64,000 bases of DNA from Photobacterium sp. JCM 19050 (GTDB lineage Bacteria > Pseudomonadota > Gammaproteobacteria > Enterobacterales > Vibrionaceae), in contig BAXG01000017.1 in NCBI GenBank assembly GCA_001310455.1, positions 33,994 through 97,993 on the forward strand. The letters run 5' to 3'. Both the position numbers and the translations under genes were made by a program. The notes under the pieces were generated by a model. That model was not told where the DNA came from. It worked only from the letters and a program-made list of their open reading frames with translations, and ran no database searches. Of this stretch, positions 10,101 to 19,015 are shown in pieces (position 1 is the first letter of the stretch; each line of letters begins with the position of its first letter).

Positions 10101-11260
10101 ACCGATACCCCCCGGCAGGCAAAGAATGCCCGTGCACGAGCCGCTACCAAATCCGGGTCATGGAAAAGCTTTGCGCTGTTTGCCAACTCGATAAGCTTTG
10201 CCAGGTGCAATGTGCTGCGTGCGCTTTCCATTCCGCCCAGCATGGTGAAGTGAGATTGGTGCCCGTTCAGGTAGGCCAGAAAAACCGTTCCTACTTTGTA
10301 AAACTGTGTCGGGTGACAAAATACGTGGCGGCTGAGTGGCACTGTCGGGTTTAACAGAGAATGGAAGGATGTTACATCCCCCTCAGCCAGGGCAGTTAAT
10401 GCCTTTGAGGCAACGGGCGCTATTGAATCAAAAATACCGAGCAGCGCACCGGAGTGACCATTTTCATCCCCGGCAATTAACTCAGGATAATTGAAGTCAT
10501 CGCCAGTCAGCATTTCTACTTCTGCCGGCAGGCGGTTCCTCAGAGCCACTTCCAGTGAAGCATCGAGCAGGGAGATCTTGATACCACTGATTTTATGCTT
10601 GTTAGCTTCAATAACCGCAAGGCAGTTTTCCATTGCAGTGAGCGTATCTTCGGCTCCCCAATACCCGGCGAGGGCAGGGTCAAATGCGTCACCCAGCCAG
10701 TGAAGGATGGCTGGTTGTTCCAGTGCGCCCAGCACGTCACTGTAAACATGAACATAATCATCCACCGATTTGGCATTGGCGGCCATAGCGCGTGATGCCA
10801 TGAGCACCACCCGGCTTCCTGCGTGTTCGATGGCTTCGCACTGAAACCGGTAAGCGTCAACGATGTCTTTCATTGTCCGGGTTTTACCGGGGTCAAGGTG
10901 GTCGGTTCCGGCGCCGCTTATTACAGGGCAGCCCTCGCTCTTTGCCCATCTGGATGTTTGCTGGATAAGGGTCAGAGCATCCGGCCAGGTAAGCCCGGAC
11001 CCCCGTTGGGCGGTATCCATAGCTTCTGCGATGCCAAACCCGTGCCGCCAGAGATGAGATCGGTAGGCGAGCGTTGCATCCCAGTCGATTTCGGCGCTGA
11101 GGGTAGGGGAGCAGTCTGCCAGCGGATCGGTCACAACATGCGCTGCCGCATACGCCGTCCGGTTCCAGTTGGTGTGTTGTGAGCAGTCGGGGAAAGGTGC
11201 GGGGCAGATCTCAACCGCTGTGGTTCCGCCAGACTCGTTCGGAAGTTGCAGAGTGGCCAT
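10097..11260 (-). CDS. DUF993 protein (dihydrodipicolinate synthase-like family)
   Basis: A 387-residue protein that I recognise as DUF993, a family with a predicted aldolase-like TIM barrel and no assigned reaction that I know of. Characteristic stretches are RTAYAAAHVVTDPLAD, GFGIAEAMDTAQRG, GAGTDHLDP, ILHWLGDAFDPALAGYWG, TGDDFNYPELI and VPLSRHVF. It overlaps the Gfo/Idh stop at its start and the isomerase start at its stop, so the three genes form a tightly coupled set. By context it may cleave or rearrange a keto-sugar made by the dehydrogenase. This trio occurs beside sugar transporters in other bacteria as I recall, but here it is paired with a TTT acid transporter. Confidence 0.9.
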   Translation of the reverse strand: MATLQLPNESGGTTAVEICPAPFPDCSQHTNWNRTAYAAAHVVTDPLADCSPTLSAEIDWDATLAYRSHLWRHGFGIAEAMDTAQRGSGLTWPDALTLIQQTSRWAKSEGCPVISGAGTDHLDPGKTRTMKDIVDAYRFQCEAIEHAGSRVVLMASRAMAANAKSVDDYVHVYSDVLGALEQPAILHWLGDAFDPALAGYWGAEDTLTAMENCLAVIEANKHKISGIKISLLDASLEVALRNRLPAEVEMLTGDDFNYPELIAGDENGHSGALLGIFDSIAPVASKALTALAEGDVTSFHSLLNPTVPLSRHVFCHPTQFYKVGTVFLAYLNGHQSHFTMLGGMESARSTLHLAKLIELANSAKLFHDPDLVAARARAFFACRGVSV

Positions 11261-12418
11261 TATTTGTCCTCCAGAACAGGCACGTCGAGCCAGCGTTTTT
11301 CCTGAGCGCTCTGGTATCCCAACTCGGCGAGTTGTACGCCCTTGGCTCCTTCCATAAACGAGTAATGCCAGGGGGTATCTTCAACAACATGGCGGATAAA
11401 CTGCTCCCACTGGACTTTGAACCCGTTGTCAAAAGCTGCGTTGTCCGGTACTTCCACCCACTGCTTGTAATAATCAGTTTGGCTGGCTTCATCCGGATTC
11501 CAGACGGCTTTTGGTGTGGTGGCGTGAGACTGGCAGATACAGCGGTGCAGTCCGGCAATGGCAGAACCTTCTGTGCCGTCAACCTGAAACACGACGAGGT
11601 CATCGCGGTAAACCCTCGTACACCAGCTTGAGCTAATCTGCGCAAAGATATCGCCTTCAAGTTCAAACATGGCGTAAGCCGCATCGTCCGCAGTGGCGAC
11701 GTAAGGCGAGCCGGATTCATCCCAGCGCTGTTTGAGGTGAGTGGCGGTGTAGCAGGAAACAGATTTAACCGGGGCGATGATGTTGTCGAGCACGTAGCGC
11801 CAGTGGCAGAGCATGTCAGAAACCATGCCGCCACCGTCTTCAGCCCGGTAATTCCAGCTGGGGCGTTGGGCTGGCTGAATGCTTCCGTCGAATACCCAGT
11901 ACCCGAATTCACCCCGTACAGAGAGTATTTTCCCGAAAAAGCCCTGATCTCTGAGCCGTTTTAATTTGACCAAACCCGGCAGGTCGAGCTTGTCGTGGAC
12001 AATGCCATTTTTAACGCCCTGGTTCTCGGCAAATGACGCGATATCAAGCGCTTCCGGCAGTGTCTCTGCGAGGGGTTTTTCGCAGTAAACGTGTTTCCCG
12101 CAAGTGATGGCTTTTCGAAGTAACGCCGGCCGCAGTTTTGTTGACGCGGCGTCGAAAAATATGACGTCGTCAGTTGTTGAGTGCTGCGTCTAAATCCGTC
12201 GTAAACCGGGATATCTCAAAGGTTTCTGCCAATTCGCGCAGCTTCGTTTCATTCCTGCCAACAATGATGATGTCCGGCACAACCCGGGAGCCGTCACTGA
12301 GCAACACGCCTCCCTGGTTTCGGATTGCAAGAACCGAACGGATAAGGTGCTGGTTTTTCCCCATCCGCCCTGTCACACCGTGCATGATTATTCCGATGGT
12401 TTTATTTTGCCCTTCCAT
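11260..12418 (-). CDS. Gfo/Idh/MocA-family NAD(P)-dependent oxidoreductase (frameshifted in this sequence)
   Basis: A dehydrogenase of about 386 residues. The N-terminal Rossmann domain starts IGIIMHGVTGRMG and includes DIIIVGRNETKL; the family motif CGKHVYCEKPLAET, with the catalytic Lys, lies in the part joined after the break. The break near 12165-12172 needs a +1 or -2 correction (after AALNN) and leads into DDVIFFDAASTKLRP; the exact base cannot be fixed. ATG 12418 is the chosen start, with GGAGAG about 10 bases upstream. It is the first gene of the operon, follows a palindrome at 12437-12462, and probably oxidises a sugar hydroxyl to a keto group. Confidence 0.9.
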
Positions 12419-12436
12419 GGCCAGACATCTCTCCAA

Positions 12437-12462
12437 TAAGTTACCGAATAGTAGGTAACTTA
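12437..12462. promoter_or_regulatory. Perfect inverted repeat upstream of the Gfo/Idh operon, candidate operator
   Basis: TAAGTTACC (12437-12445) and GGTAACTTA (12454-12462) form a perfect 9-bp inverted repeat with an 8-base spacer. It lies 19-44 bases before the first operon gene, next to its ribosome site. No run of T follows, so it is not a terminator. The nearby ROK regulator (12710-13911) or the TetR regulator at the operon end could bind it; which one is an inference. Confidence 0.55.
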
Positions 12463-12709
12463 GTTGGAAGGGCTAAATTTGTCGAAGTGGGGCAAGTCAA
12501 CGTGTTTGGGGAATAACTCGCTGTTTTCTTGGGAAGTGTGATTTTTTACATTTTTGATTAGTTGGTGATTTGAGAGAGAAAAAAAGCGATTAATCAGATG
12601 ATTATCATGAGGCACAAAAAAGTAGGAGATTTTTTCAGGGAATCTTTTTCTTTCTCTAAACCAAGAAACAATTCTCTTGGTCGATGCATGGGGAAATGAA
12701 ACACGCACC

Positions 12710-13911
12710 TTATGGAAAAAAGTGAACAGAAACATTTCCCCACTGGGAAGAATTACCGATCCGCTTTGTGAATACGCCTTCATATCTGGCGGGGTTAATT
12801 AATTCATCCATCGGCAAAACTGCGGCACCCAGCTGAGGCTTGTAGTCGGTTGATGCGCGTAAGATTTTGGGTGGAAGAATGGTAAAGTCCTCTCCCAGGC
12901 TGGTCTGATTGCTGACTGCTTGCTGAATCTGGTTAATCAAGTCTGCGTGCAATGTCCCACCTATTACGATGGCATCCGGGGCGAAGGTACGGGCGATGAC
13001 AAGAGAAAGCCATTGTATTTGCTCAATTGACCGGGCTACCCATTTTTTAACGGCAGGTGTTTCAAGGTGTTCTTGTGTCAGTTGATCGAGTCTTTTGATA
13101 TCAACGCCTTCACTAACCAGGGTATCCAGCAGGTTTTGGCCTGAAGGTCTGGGTTTGGATTTGGGGAACAATCCGGAAAACTCTGCGGCAACCTGGCTGT
13201 GACCCAGGTACAGGCTCTGGTTGATGATGGCTGCACCACCAATCCCGTATGAAAGCCATATATAGCAGTAGTGTTTGTAAGATTTACAACTCCCGTAATA
13301 GAGCTCAGCAAGGCAAGCTGCCTTTGCGTCGTTAATATGAAAAACAGGGAATTCAAAGTATTTGGCTAAGTCATTGCGCAGGTCTATCGTCGGCCAGTCA
13401 GCGAATTGCTTAATTTTCATTGTCCGGCCCGGCGTATCAGTGTGCTGGCCAGGGTAACTTACGCCGCATCCCACGACTCGCGATATATCAACATTTGAAT
13501 CTGTCAGTTGCTTGTGAATACTGGCACTGGCTTTTTCCATGATGGTGTGGAAATCGCGCTCCTCGATGGGGAAATGTTCTTCTGAAACAATGTTTCCTTC
13601 CAAATCAGCCAAGCAGGTAAACAGGTATCCGGGTCGAAGTACACCCCGGCCGTCAGCAAGCTTTCAGATTTGAGTTTTAGCAGTTTTGAGGGGAAGCCTT
13701 TTTGCCCTTTTTTTGAAGGATCAGGTATTTCTTCCAACACTCCGTGTTCAAGCAATTCGCTGGTAAGTCGGGTTATGGTGGCAGGTGTAACATTCAGTTC
13801 TTTGGTCAGGGTTGCACGGGTTTGCGGTCCGTTTCTTCGGACGTGAGCAACTATCCTGCGAACGTTTAATTTGTTGAAACTACTTACAACCATCCTATAT
13901 CGCCACTCCAT
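12710..13911 (-). CDS. ROK-family transcriptional regulator (frameshifted in this sequence)
   Basis: About 401 residues, of the NagC/XylR type. An N-terminal winged helix (FNKLNVRRIVAHVRRNGPQTR, ELNVTPATITRLTSELLEHG) is followed by a sugar-kinase-like domain with DLEGN, GCGVSYPGQ, NDAKAACLAE, YGIGGAAIINQSLYLG and APDAIVIGGTL. The break at 13619-13621 is repaired by one T in the coding strand (DTCFTCLADLEGN). ATG 13911 and ATG 13893 are both possible starts. The cysteine cluster often seen in ROK zinc sites is not evident. It is co-directional with the DUF993 operon and divergent from the ABC operon, so it could control either or both in response to a sugar ligand. Confidence 0.91.
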
Positions 13912-14110
13912 TTATACCCGTCGCGCGCATCATCTCACTCTGGAAACGTTAGTGAAATCGAAGTTCGGACAACTTTGATCAACGTCAAAAAAAACCAGAT
14001 TGTTGCAGAAATGTTTCCGATATTAATTTACATAATGAAAAATAATAAATAACATCAAACTTATCAATAAGGGAACTATTATGAAAATAGTCGTGCAAGG
14101 GAGATGAAAA

Positions 14111-15103
14111 ATGTTTTTTAACAAGAAGTTAGTAACAAAATGGTTATCCACTGCCGTGGTTGGGATTGCCTCTTTTGGTGCATATGCAGAAGAAGCGATC
14201 ACCGTTTATACCGCTGCTCCCCAGAAATTTGTTGATGCGTTGGTGCCGAAGTTTGAAAAACAGACGGGTATCGATGTGCAGGTCATTAAGGCTGGTTCAG
14301 GGGAACTGTTGAACCGTCTGACGGCAGAAAGCGACAGCCCGGTTGCGGATGTTTTGTGGAGTGTTGACGGCACGGTTGTGGACTTCAACCCAACGCTGTT
14401 CAGCCCCTATAAATCAGTGCATGCCGACAACATTATTCCCGGGTTGGTAAAAAGTGAAATTTGGTCACCGTTTACCGCAGTGGTCATGGTATTTATTGTC
14501 AATGAAGCAAAGCTCAAAGGTGTACCGGTTCCGAAAAGTTGGGCAGATCTGGCCAAGCCTGAATACGCACAGCTGATTTCCTCTGCCCGTGCTGACCGTT
14601 CTGGCTCAGCGTTTATCCAATATGCGACTGTTCTTCAGGCGTTTTACTCGGAAGAGAAAGGCGCTGAAGTTTACAAAGGCATGCTGTCGAACTTCGTACT
14701 TTCCAACAGTTCAGGCGCTGTTCCACGTTTCGTGAATGACGGCGAATCACCAGTGGGTATTACCCTCGAAGATGCTGCTCTTCAATACAAAGAAGGGGGT
14801 GGCCCGGTAGAAATTGTTTACCCGTCTGAAGGTACTGCGCTGGCGCCGGATGCGATTGCCAAAGTAGCGGGTGGTCCGAATGGAGACGGTGCGGAAAAAT
14901 TCATCGACTTCATCCTGTCAGAAGATGCGCAAAAGACCGTGGCTTCACTCGGCCGCCGGCCTGTGCGCAGTGACGTTGAATCAAATCACCTGCTTATTCC
15001 TCTTCCTGAGGTGCCAATTGTCGATTATGACTTCGAATGGGCAGCAGAAAACCGTTCACGTCTTGTCGAAACCTGGGCCGATCTGGTTCTGGATGTTCAG
15101 TAA
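14111..15103 (+). CDS. ABC transporter periplasmic substrate-binding protein (FbpA/AfuA-like)
   Basis: 330 residues: signal peptide (WLSTAVVGIASFGAYAEE), then a type II binding protein beginning ITVYTAAPQKFVDALVPKFEKQ. The fold and length match the FbpA/AfuA group, which carries ferric iron, phosphonates or sugar phosphates. I do not see the paired tyrosines typical of ferric binding, so iron is less likely. ATG 14111 has GGGAG about 8 bases upstream. It is the first gene of an operon with an ATPase, a fused permease and a PP2C-like gene. A terminator-like hairpin follows it, which would let it be made in excess over the membrane parts. Confidence 0.88.
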   Translation: MFFNKKLVTKWLSTAVVGIASFGAYAEEAITVYTAAPQKFVDALVPKFEKQTGIDVQVIKAGSGELLNRLTAESDSPVADVLWSVDGTVVDFNPTLFSPYKSVHADNIIPGLVKSEIWSPFTAVVMVFIVNEAKLKGVPVPKSWADLAKPEYAQLISSARADRSGSAFIQYATVLQAFYSEEKGAEVYKGMLSNFVLSNSSGAVPRFVNDGESPVGITLEDAALQYKEGGGPVEIVYPSEGTALAPDAIAKVAGGPNGDGAEKFIDFILSEDAQKTVASLGRRPVRSDVESNHLLIPLPEVPIVDYDFEWAAENRSRLVETWADLVLDVQ

Positions 15104-15116
15104 TTCGCTTTGAGTT

Positions 15117-15153
15117 GGTGGTTAACTGCTTCAGGTTAACCACCGCATTTTTT
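15117..15153 (+). terminator. Hairpin with T run between binding-protein and ATPase genes (attenuator-like)
   Basis: GGTGGTTAAC (15117-15126) and GTTAACCACC (15135-15144) form a perfect 10-bp stem with an 8-base loop, followed by GCATTTTTT. It lies between two genes of one operon, so it probably causes partial termination or protects the upstream message rather than ending the operon. Confidence 0.78.
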
Positions 15154-15170
15154 CGCCTGCAGGAAGAGGT

Positions 15171-16262
15171 ATGAGCATGGCTGCCGTACAGATAAACGGA
15201 ATTAGGAAACAATATGGTGATGTTGTTGCGTTATCAAACATCAATATTTCCATAGAGTCAGGTTCATTTTATACATTGCTTGGGCCGAGCGGGTGCGGGA
15301 AAACCACTCTGCTGCGGACCATTGCCGGGTTTCATCGCCAGAATTCCGGAACCATAGTTGTCGATTCTAAGTCCATCCAGGACGAGCCTGCGCACAAGCG
15401 CGATGTTGGCATGGTATTCCAGGATTATGCGGTATTCCCACATTTAAGTGTGGAAGACAACGTTGCGTTCGGTCTCAAACAACGCAAAGTTGCAAAAGAT
15501 GAAATGAAAACGCGTGTAGAAGACGCTTTGAAAATGGTCCAACTTTCTGAGTTCGCCAAACGGATGCCACACGAACTCAGTGGTGGACAGCAACAACGGG
15601 TCGGGCTTGCTCGTGCCATTGTCATTAACCCAACAGTTTTGCTCATGGATGAGCCCCTCTCTAATCTGGATGCCAAACTCCGTGTTGACTTGCGTGCGGA
15701 GCTAAGAAAAATCCAGCAGAGAATGGGGATGACAACCGTATATGTGACCCATGACCAGGAAGAAGCTCTGGCCATGTCAGATACGGTATGCGTGATGTAC
15801 AAGGGCATTATCCAGCAAGCCGGTCCTCCGTTCGAAATTTATAACCGCCCAGCCAATCGTTTTGTTGCCAATTTTGTGGGCGGGAATAATTTCCTGAAAA
15901 CCAACAAACACAATGGTGTGGCAAAGCTGATCAGTGGCCGGAGTATTTGCAGTTACCCGGCGGGTGTCAGTGACTCGACAGGCATTGTTGCAGCGATACG
16001 TCCCGAAGCAATTTCAGTCAGGGTGTCTGCCTCAAGTGATGAACAAACGCTTTCTGTTGAAGTTAACGTTGATCAAATCAGCTTTATCGGACGTGAAATG
16101 GAAGTTCACGGCCACACCTCTGATGGTGAAGTCATCAAAGCGGTAACTCGCCCGGATGAAACCATCATGTCGCTGAAAGAAGGTGATAATGCCTTTATGG
16201 TCTTTGCGCGTGATGACATCTCTTTGTTTGAGGATTCTGAAACAGGAAGGAGGTTGTCATGA
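15171..16262 (+). CDS. ABC transporter ATP-binding protein (FbpC/PotA-type)
   Basis: 363 residues. Walker A is GPSGCGKTT, the Q loop lies in VFQDYAVFPH, the signature is LSGGQQQRVGLARA, Walker B is VLLMDEPLSNLD and the H loop is VTHDQEEA. The C-terminal 120 residues form a TOBE regulatory domain (IRPEAISV). ATG 15171 has AGGAAGAGG just upstream. It overlaps the permease gene by 4 bases and energises that permease. Confidence 0.95.
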   Translation: MSMAAVQINGIRKQYGDVVALSNINISIESGSFYTLLGPSGCGKTTLLRTIAGFHRQNSGTIVVDSKSIQDEPAHKRDVGMVFQDYAVFPHLSVEDNVAFGLKQRKVAKDEMKTRVEDALKMVQLSEFAKRMPHELSGGQQQRVGLARAIVINPTVLLMDEPLSNLDAKLRVDLRAELRKIQQRMGMTTVYVTHDQEEALAMSDTVCVMYKGIIQQAGPPFEIYNRPANRFVANFVGGNNFLKTNKHNGVAKLISGRSICSYPAGVSDSTGIVAAIRPEAISVRVSASSDEQTLSVEVNVDQISFIGREMEVHGHTSDGEVIKAVTRPDETIMSLKEGDNAFMVFARDDISLFEDSETGRRLS

Positions 16263-17955
16263 CGGTATCCCGCACTGTGTCACCAAACCGGTTGTCTGAC
16301 ATGTTACCCAAATGGAACCAGCTCGATTTCTGGTCATTTGTTTCCATGGCGACGGTCGCCGTACTGTTTATATTGCTGATTTTGCCGATATTCAGTGTAT
16401 TTGTGGTGAGCTTTTTTGATGCCAATACCGGCGCATTTACTCTGGATAATTACATTAAGGTCTTTACCAAGAATTACTATCTTAACGGACTGAAAAACTC
16501 GCTGTACGTGGGCTTCATGGGTACGCTTGGAGCCTGTTTGCTGGGTGTTCCGCTGGCGTTTTTTACCGCACGGTTCCACATTCTGGGTAAACAGTTCATT
16601 TCAACGCTGGCCATCCTGGTTCTCGTTGCACCGCCTTTTATCGGCGCGTATGCGTGGATCATGATGTTTGGTTCCAACGGATTTGTGACCAACTTCTTTG
16701 CCCAATTCGGGATTGAAACTCCGACGATCTACGGGGCGGGGGGCGTGATCTTGGTCTTCACCCTTAAGTTTTTCCCTTTTGTGTACCTGATGACACAAAC
16801 CGCCCTCAAGTCAGTGAACAAGTCGTTTGAGGATGCGGCAGAAAACCTGGGATGTAATTCGCTGGAACGGTTTTTCAAGGTCACTCTGCCGTTGGTATTC
16901 CCGGCAGTCAGTACCGGCGCAATTATCTGTTTCGTTTTGTCTATTGCTGATTTTGGTACACCGGCAATTCTGGGGCGTGGATTCCGGACGTTGTCGACCA
17001 TTGCGTATTCAGCTTATACCTCCGAGCTGGGTGGCAAACCTACTATGGCAGTAACCATCTCGTTGGTGATGATGGCGATATCCATGCTTGCGCTGCTGGC
17101 GCAAAGGAAGATTCTCGCCAAACGTCGCTATGCCAGTGCGTTAACCAATAAGCCGGTGGTCAGCAAGCTCAAAGGGATGCAAAACGTGCTGGCGCATGTT
17201 TTTGCTACGCAGTGGTTTTAATCGCCATGTTGCCGACGCTGGTGGTGGTATATACCTCGTTTTTGCAAACCAGTGGCCCGGTTTTCACCGGTGGTTTTGG
17301 CTTGCAAAGCTATGCCCGTGTGATAAGTGATGCGCCGGAAGCCATTATTAACAGCTTCTCCTTTGCGCTGATTGCAGTTGCGTTAATTGCGGTTTTCTCA
17401 GGGTTGATTTCTTATCTCATTGTCCGCCGTGATACAAAAACGTCCGGTATGATCGACCTGCTGATGATGGTCCCCTATCTTGTGCCAGGTGTTGTGATTG
17501 CGATTGGCTTTGTCACAACATTCCGTACCGGTCTTTTCGACCTGACAGGGACAGCGGCGATAATCGTCATGATTTATTTTATTCGTCGTCTTCCTTACGG
17601 CGTTCGTTCTACGACGACCAACCTCAGGCAAATAAAACCGTCTTTGGAAGAAGCAGCAATTAATTTGGGGGCAAACCCGTTAAAGGCATTTCTTACCGTG
17701 ACTGTTCCCCTTATTTTGCCGGGGCTGATCGTAGGTTCGCTGATGAGTTTTATCACAGCAATCAATGAATTGTCGTCAACACTGATTTTGTATAACTCTG
17801 GCACTGTAACTATGCCAATTAAGATTTATATCTCAGTGTTGGATGGCGAATTTGGTATTGCCGCTGCGCTTTCAACCATTTTGCTGGTAAGTACGGGACT
17901 TTGTGTTTACACCGTTTTCCGTTTCTCTGATGACAGTGAATCATCTTTTGTTTAA
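16259..17955 (+). CDS. ABC transporter permease, two fused permease domains (FbpB-type; frameshifted in this sequence)
   Basis: The two adjacent reading frames (to 17221 and from 17212) are one gene of about 565 residues. At 17199-17203 the coding strand has five T; six T give the continuous stretch HVFCYAVVLIAMLPTLVVVYTSF, which is the normal inter-domain junction of FbpB/AfuB-type fused permeases. Each half has six predicted helices and an EAA loop: SFEDAAENLGCNSLERF in the first and SLEEAAINLGANPLKAF in the second. It is encoded directly after the ATPase and forms the membrane channel of the importer. Confidence 0.92.
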
Positions 17956-17978
17956 ACATTTTATTATTAGAAGACCAA

Positions 17979-18944
17979 ATGAATATAAGTGCGTTTTCAA
18001 GGTCCAAATACCGTAATAATAAAACCTCGGGTGACGACGCAATGCTCGTCATCCCGGGGAGCATATTTGCGTTATTTGATGGGGCCACCGATCCTTTCGC
18101 TCACATAGAAAATATTGGGGAAAGCTCAGGCAGGTTTGCCTCGCATACTGTTGCTGCAATTTGTGCCGAACTGTTCAGTGACGCACGGATGAAAGAATCA
18201 TCTGCTGAGTCAATTCTTAGGATTATTTCCAGCCGGTTTGCAAGTGCTGCGTCGAGCCAAGACTTTATTTTGGGTCCTTCGACCACGCTGGCAATCACAA
18301 TATTCCTTGAGCAGGATGTGCGAATTATCAGTATTGGAGATACCGGTGTCCGGGTAAATGGGTCCGATATTTACTGTTACCATAAACCCATCGATTCGGT
18401 GACCACGACGGCAAGAGTTGCCATTTACCATTGCCTGAAAGACAGATATCAGGATCCGGATTTATTGGAAGACCATACCCGGCAACTTTCTTTTCTTGGC
18501 CTGGAGCGGGGAAGAAAAGATCAATTAATCAAAGATGCTGATGTTGAGGAAGTGCTGCGGCAAGTGTTTACACAACACAGCCTGTTGGCACCCCATGAAG
18601 ATATCGAAAGATTGATTCTCCAGGGGATTGTCAGCCAGAAAACCTATGCCAACCGGGGAGAACATCCGCTGGGGTTCAGCACACTCAATGGCTCAGAGCC
18701 ACTGATGGACGACGTCATTGATACAGTTATAAGCCTGGATTCGCTGAAGACGTTGGAGATATTTACCGACGGTTACCTAACATTGCCACAAGGAACGGCT
18801 ATCAAGGATTGGGAGGAAGAATACTTTCACGTAGAGCAGGTTGATTTCGCAAAAGTGTCAACGTTTAAAAATGTGAAAGGTTCTACCTCCAGGGAATTTT
18901 TTGATGACCGATCGATTATTTCGTTAGAAATGCCGACTGGTTAA
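17979..18944 (+). CDS. PP2C-like protein phosphatase encoded in the ABC importer operon
   Basis: 321 residues with no signal peptide or membrane segment. It matches PP2C motifs: SGDDAMLV (first metal Asp), FALFDGATDPF (DG motif, with the usual GHGG replaced by GATD), TTLAITIFLEQDVRIISIGDTGVRV (GDS-like motif), EIFTDGYLTLP (DG) and FFDDRSIISLE (final Asp). All metal-binding aspartates appear kept, so catalysis on a phosphoprotein or small phosphorylated compound is possible. It begins 23 bases after the permease and ends before a terminator, so it belongs to the transporter operon. A link to sugar-phosphate import is an inference; the reaction is unknown. Confidence 0.8.
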   Translation: MNISAFSRSKYRNNKTSGDDAMLVIPGSIFALFDGATDPFAHIENIGESSGRFASHTVAAICAELFSDARMKESSAESILRIISSRFASAASSQDFILGPSTTLAITIFLEQDVRIISIGDTGVRVNGSDIYCYHKPIDSVTTTARVAIYHCLKDRYQDPDLLEDHTRQLSFLGLERGRKDQLIKDADVEEVLRQVFTQHSLLAPHEDIERLILQGIVSQKTYANRGEHPLGFSTLNGSEPLMDDVIDTVISLDSLKTLEIFTDGYLTLPQGTAIKDWEEEYFHVEQVDFAKVSTFKNVKGSTSREFFDDRSIISLEMPTG

Positions 18945-18967
18945 CCCTTTTTTCTGCGTGAGCGTTT

Positions 18968-19005
18968 GGTCGTTGCGTCTCCCCCCTTTTGCAACGACCT
19001 TTTTT
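18968..19005 (+). terminator. Rho-independent terminator ending the ABC importer operon
   Basis: GGTCGTTGC (18968-18976) pairs with GCAACGACC (18991-18999) and six T follow. It lies 24 bases after the PP2C-like gene and before the convergent glycosyltransferase gene. Confidence 0.88.
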
Positions 19006-19015
19006 GTCAAACAGG

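Noticed and set aside
12460..12783. A 107-codon minus-strand open frame after the ROK gene
   Set aside because: It overlaps the ROK 3' end in another frame, has no ribosome site and no recognisable domain; the region looks like promoter DNA.
14111..17955. A ferric iron importer (FbpABC)
   Set aside because: The binding protein lacks the paired tyrosines of ferric-binding proteins, and the operon ends with a PP2C-like gene; the substrate is left open.
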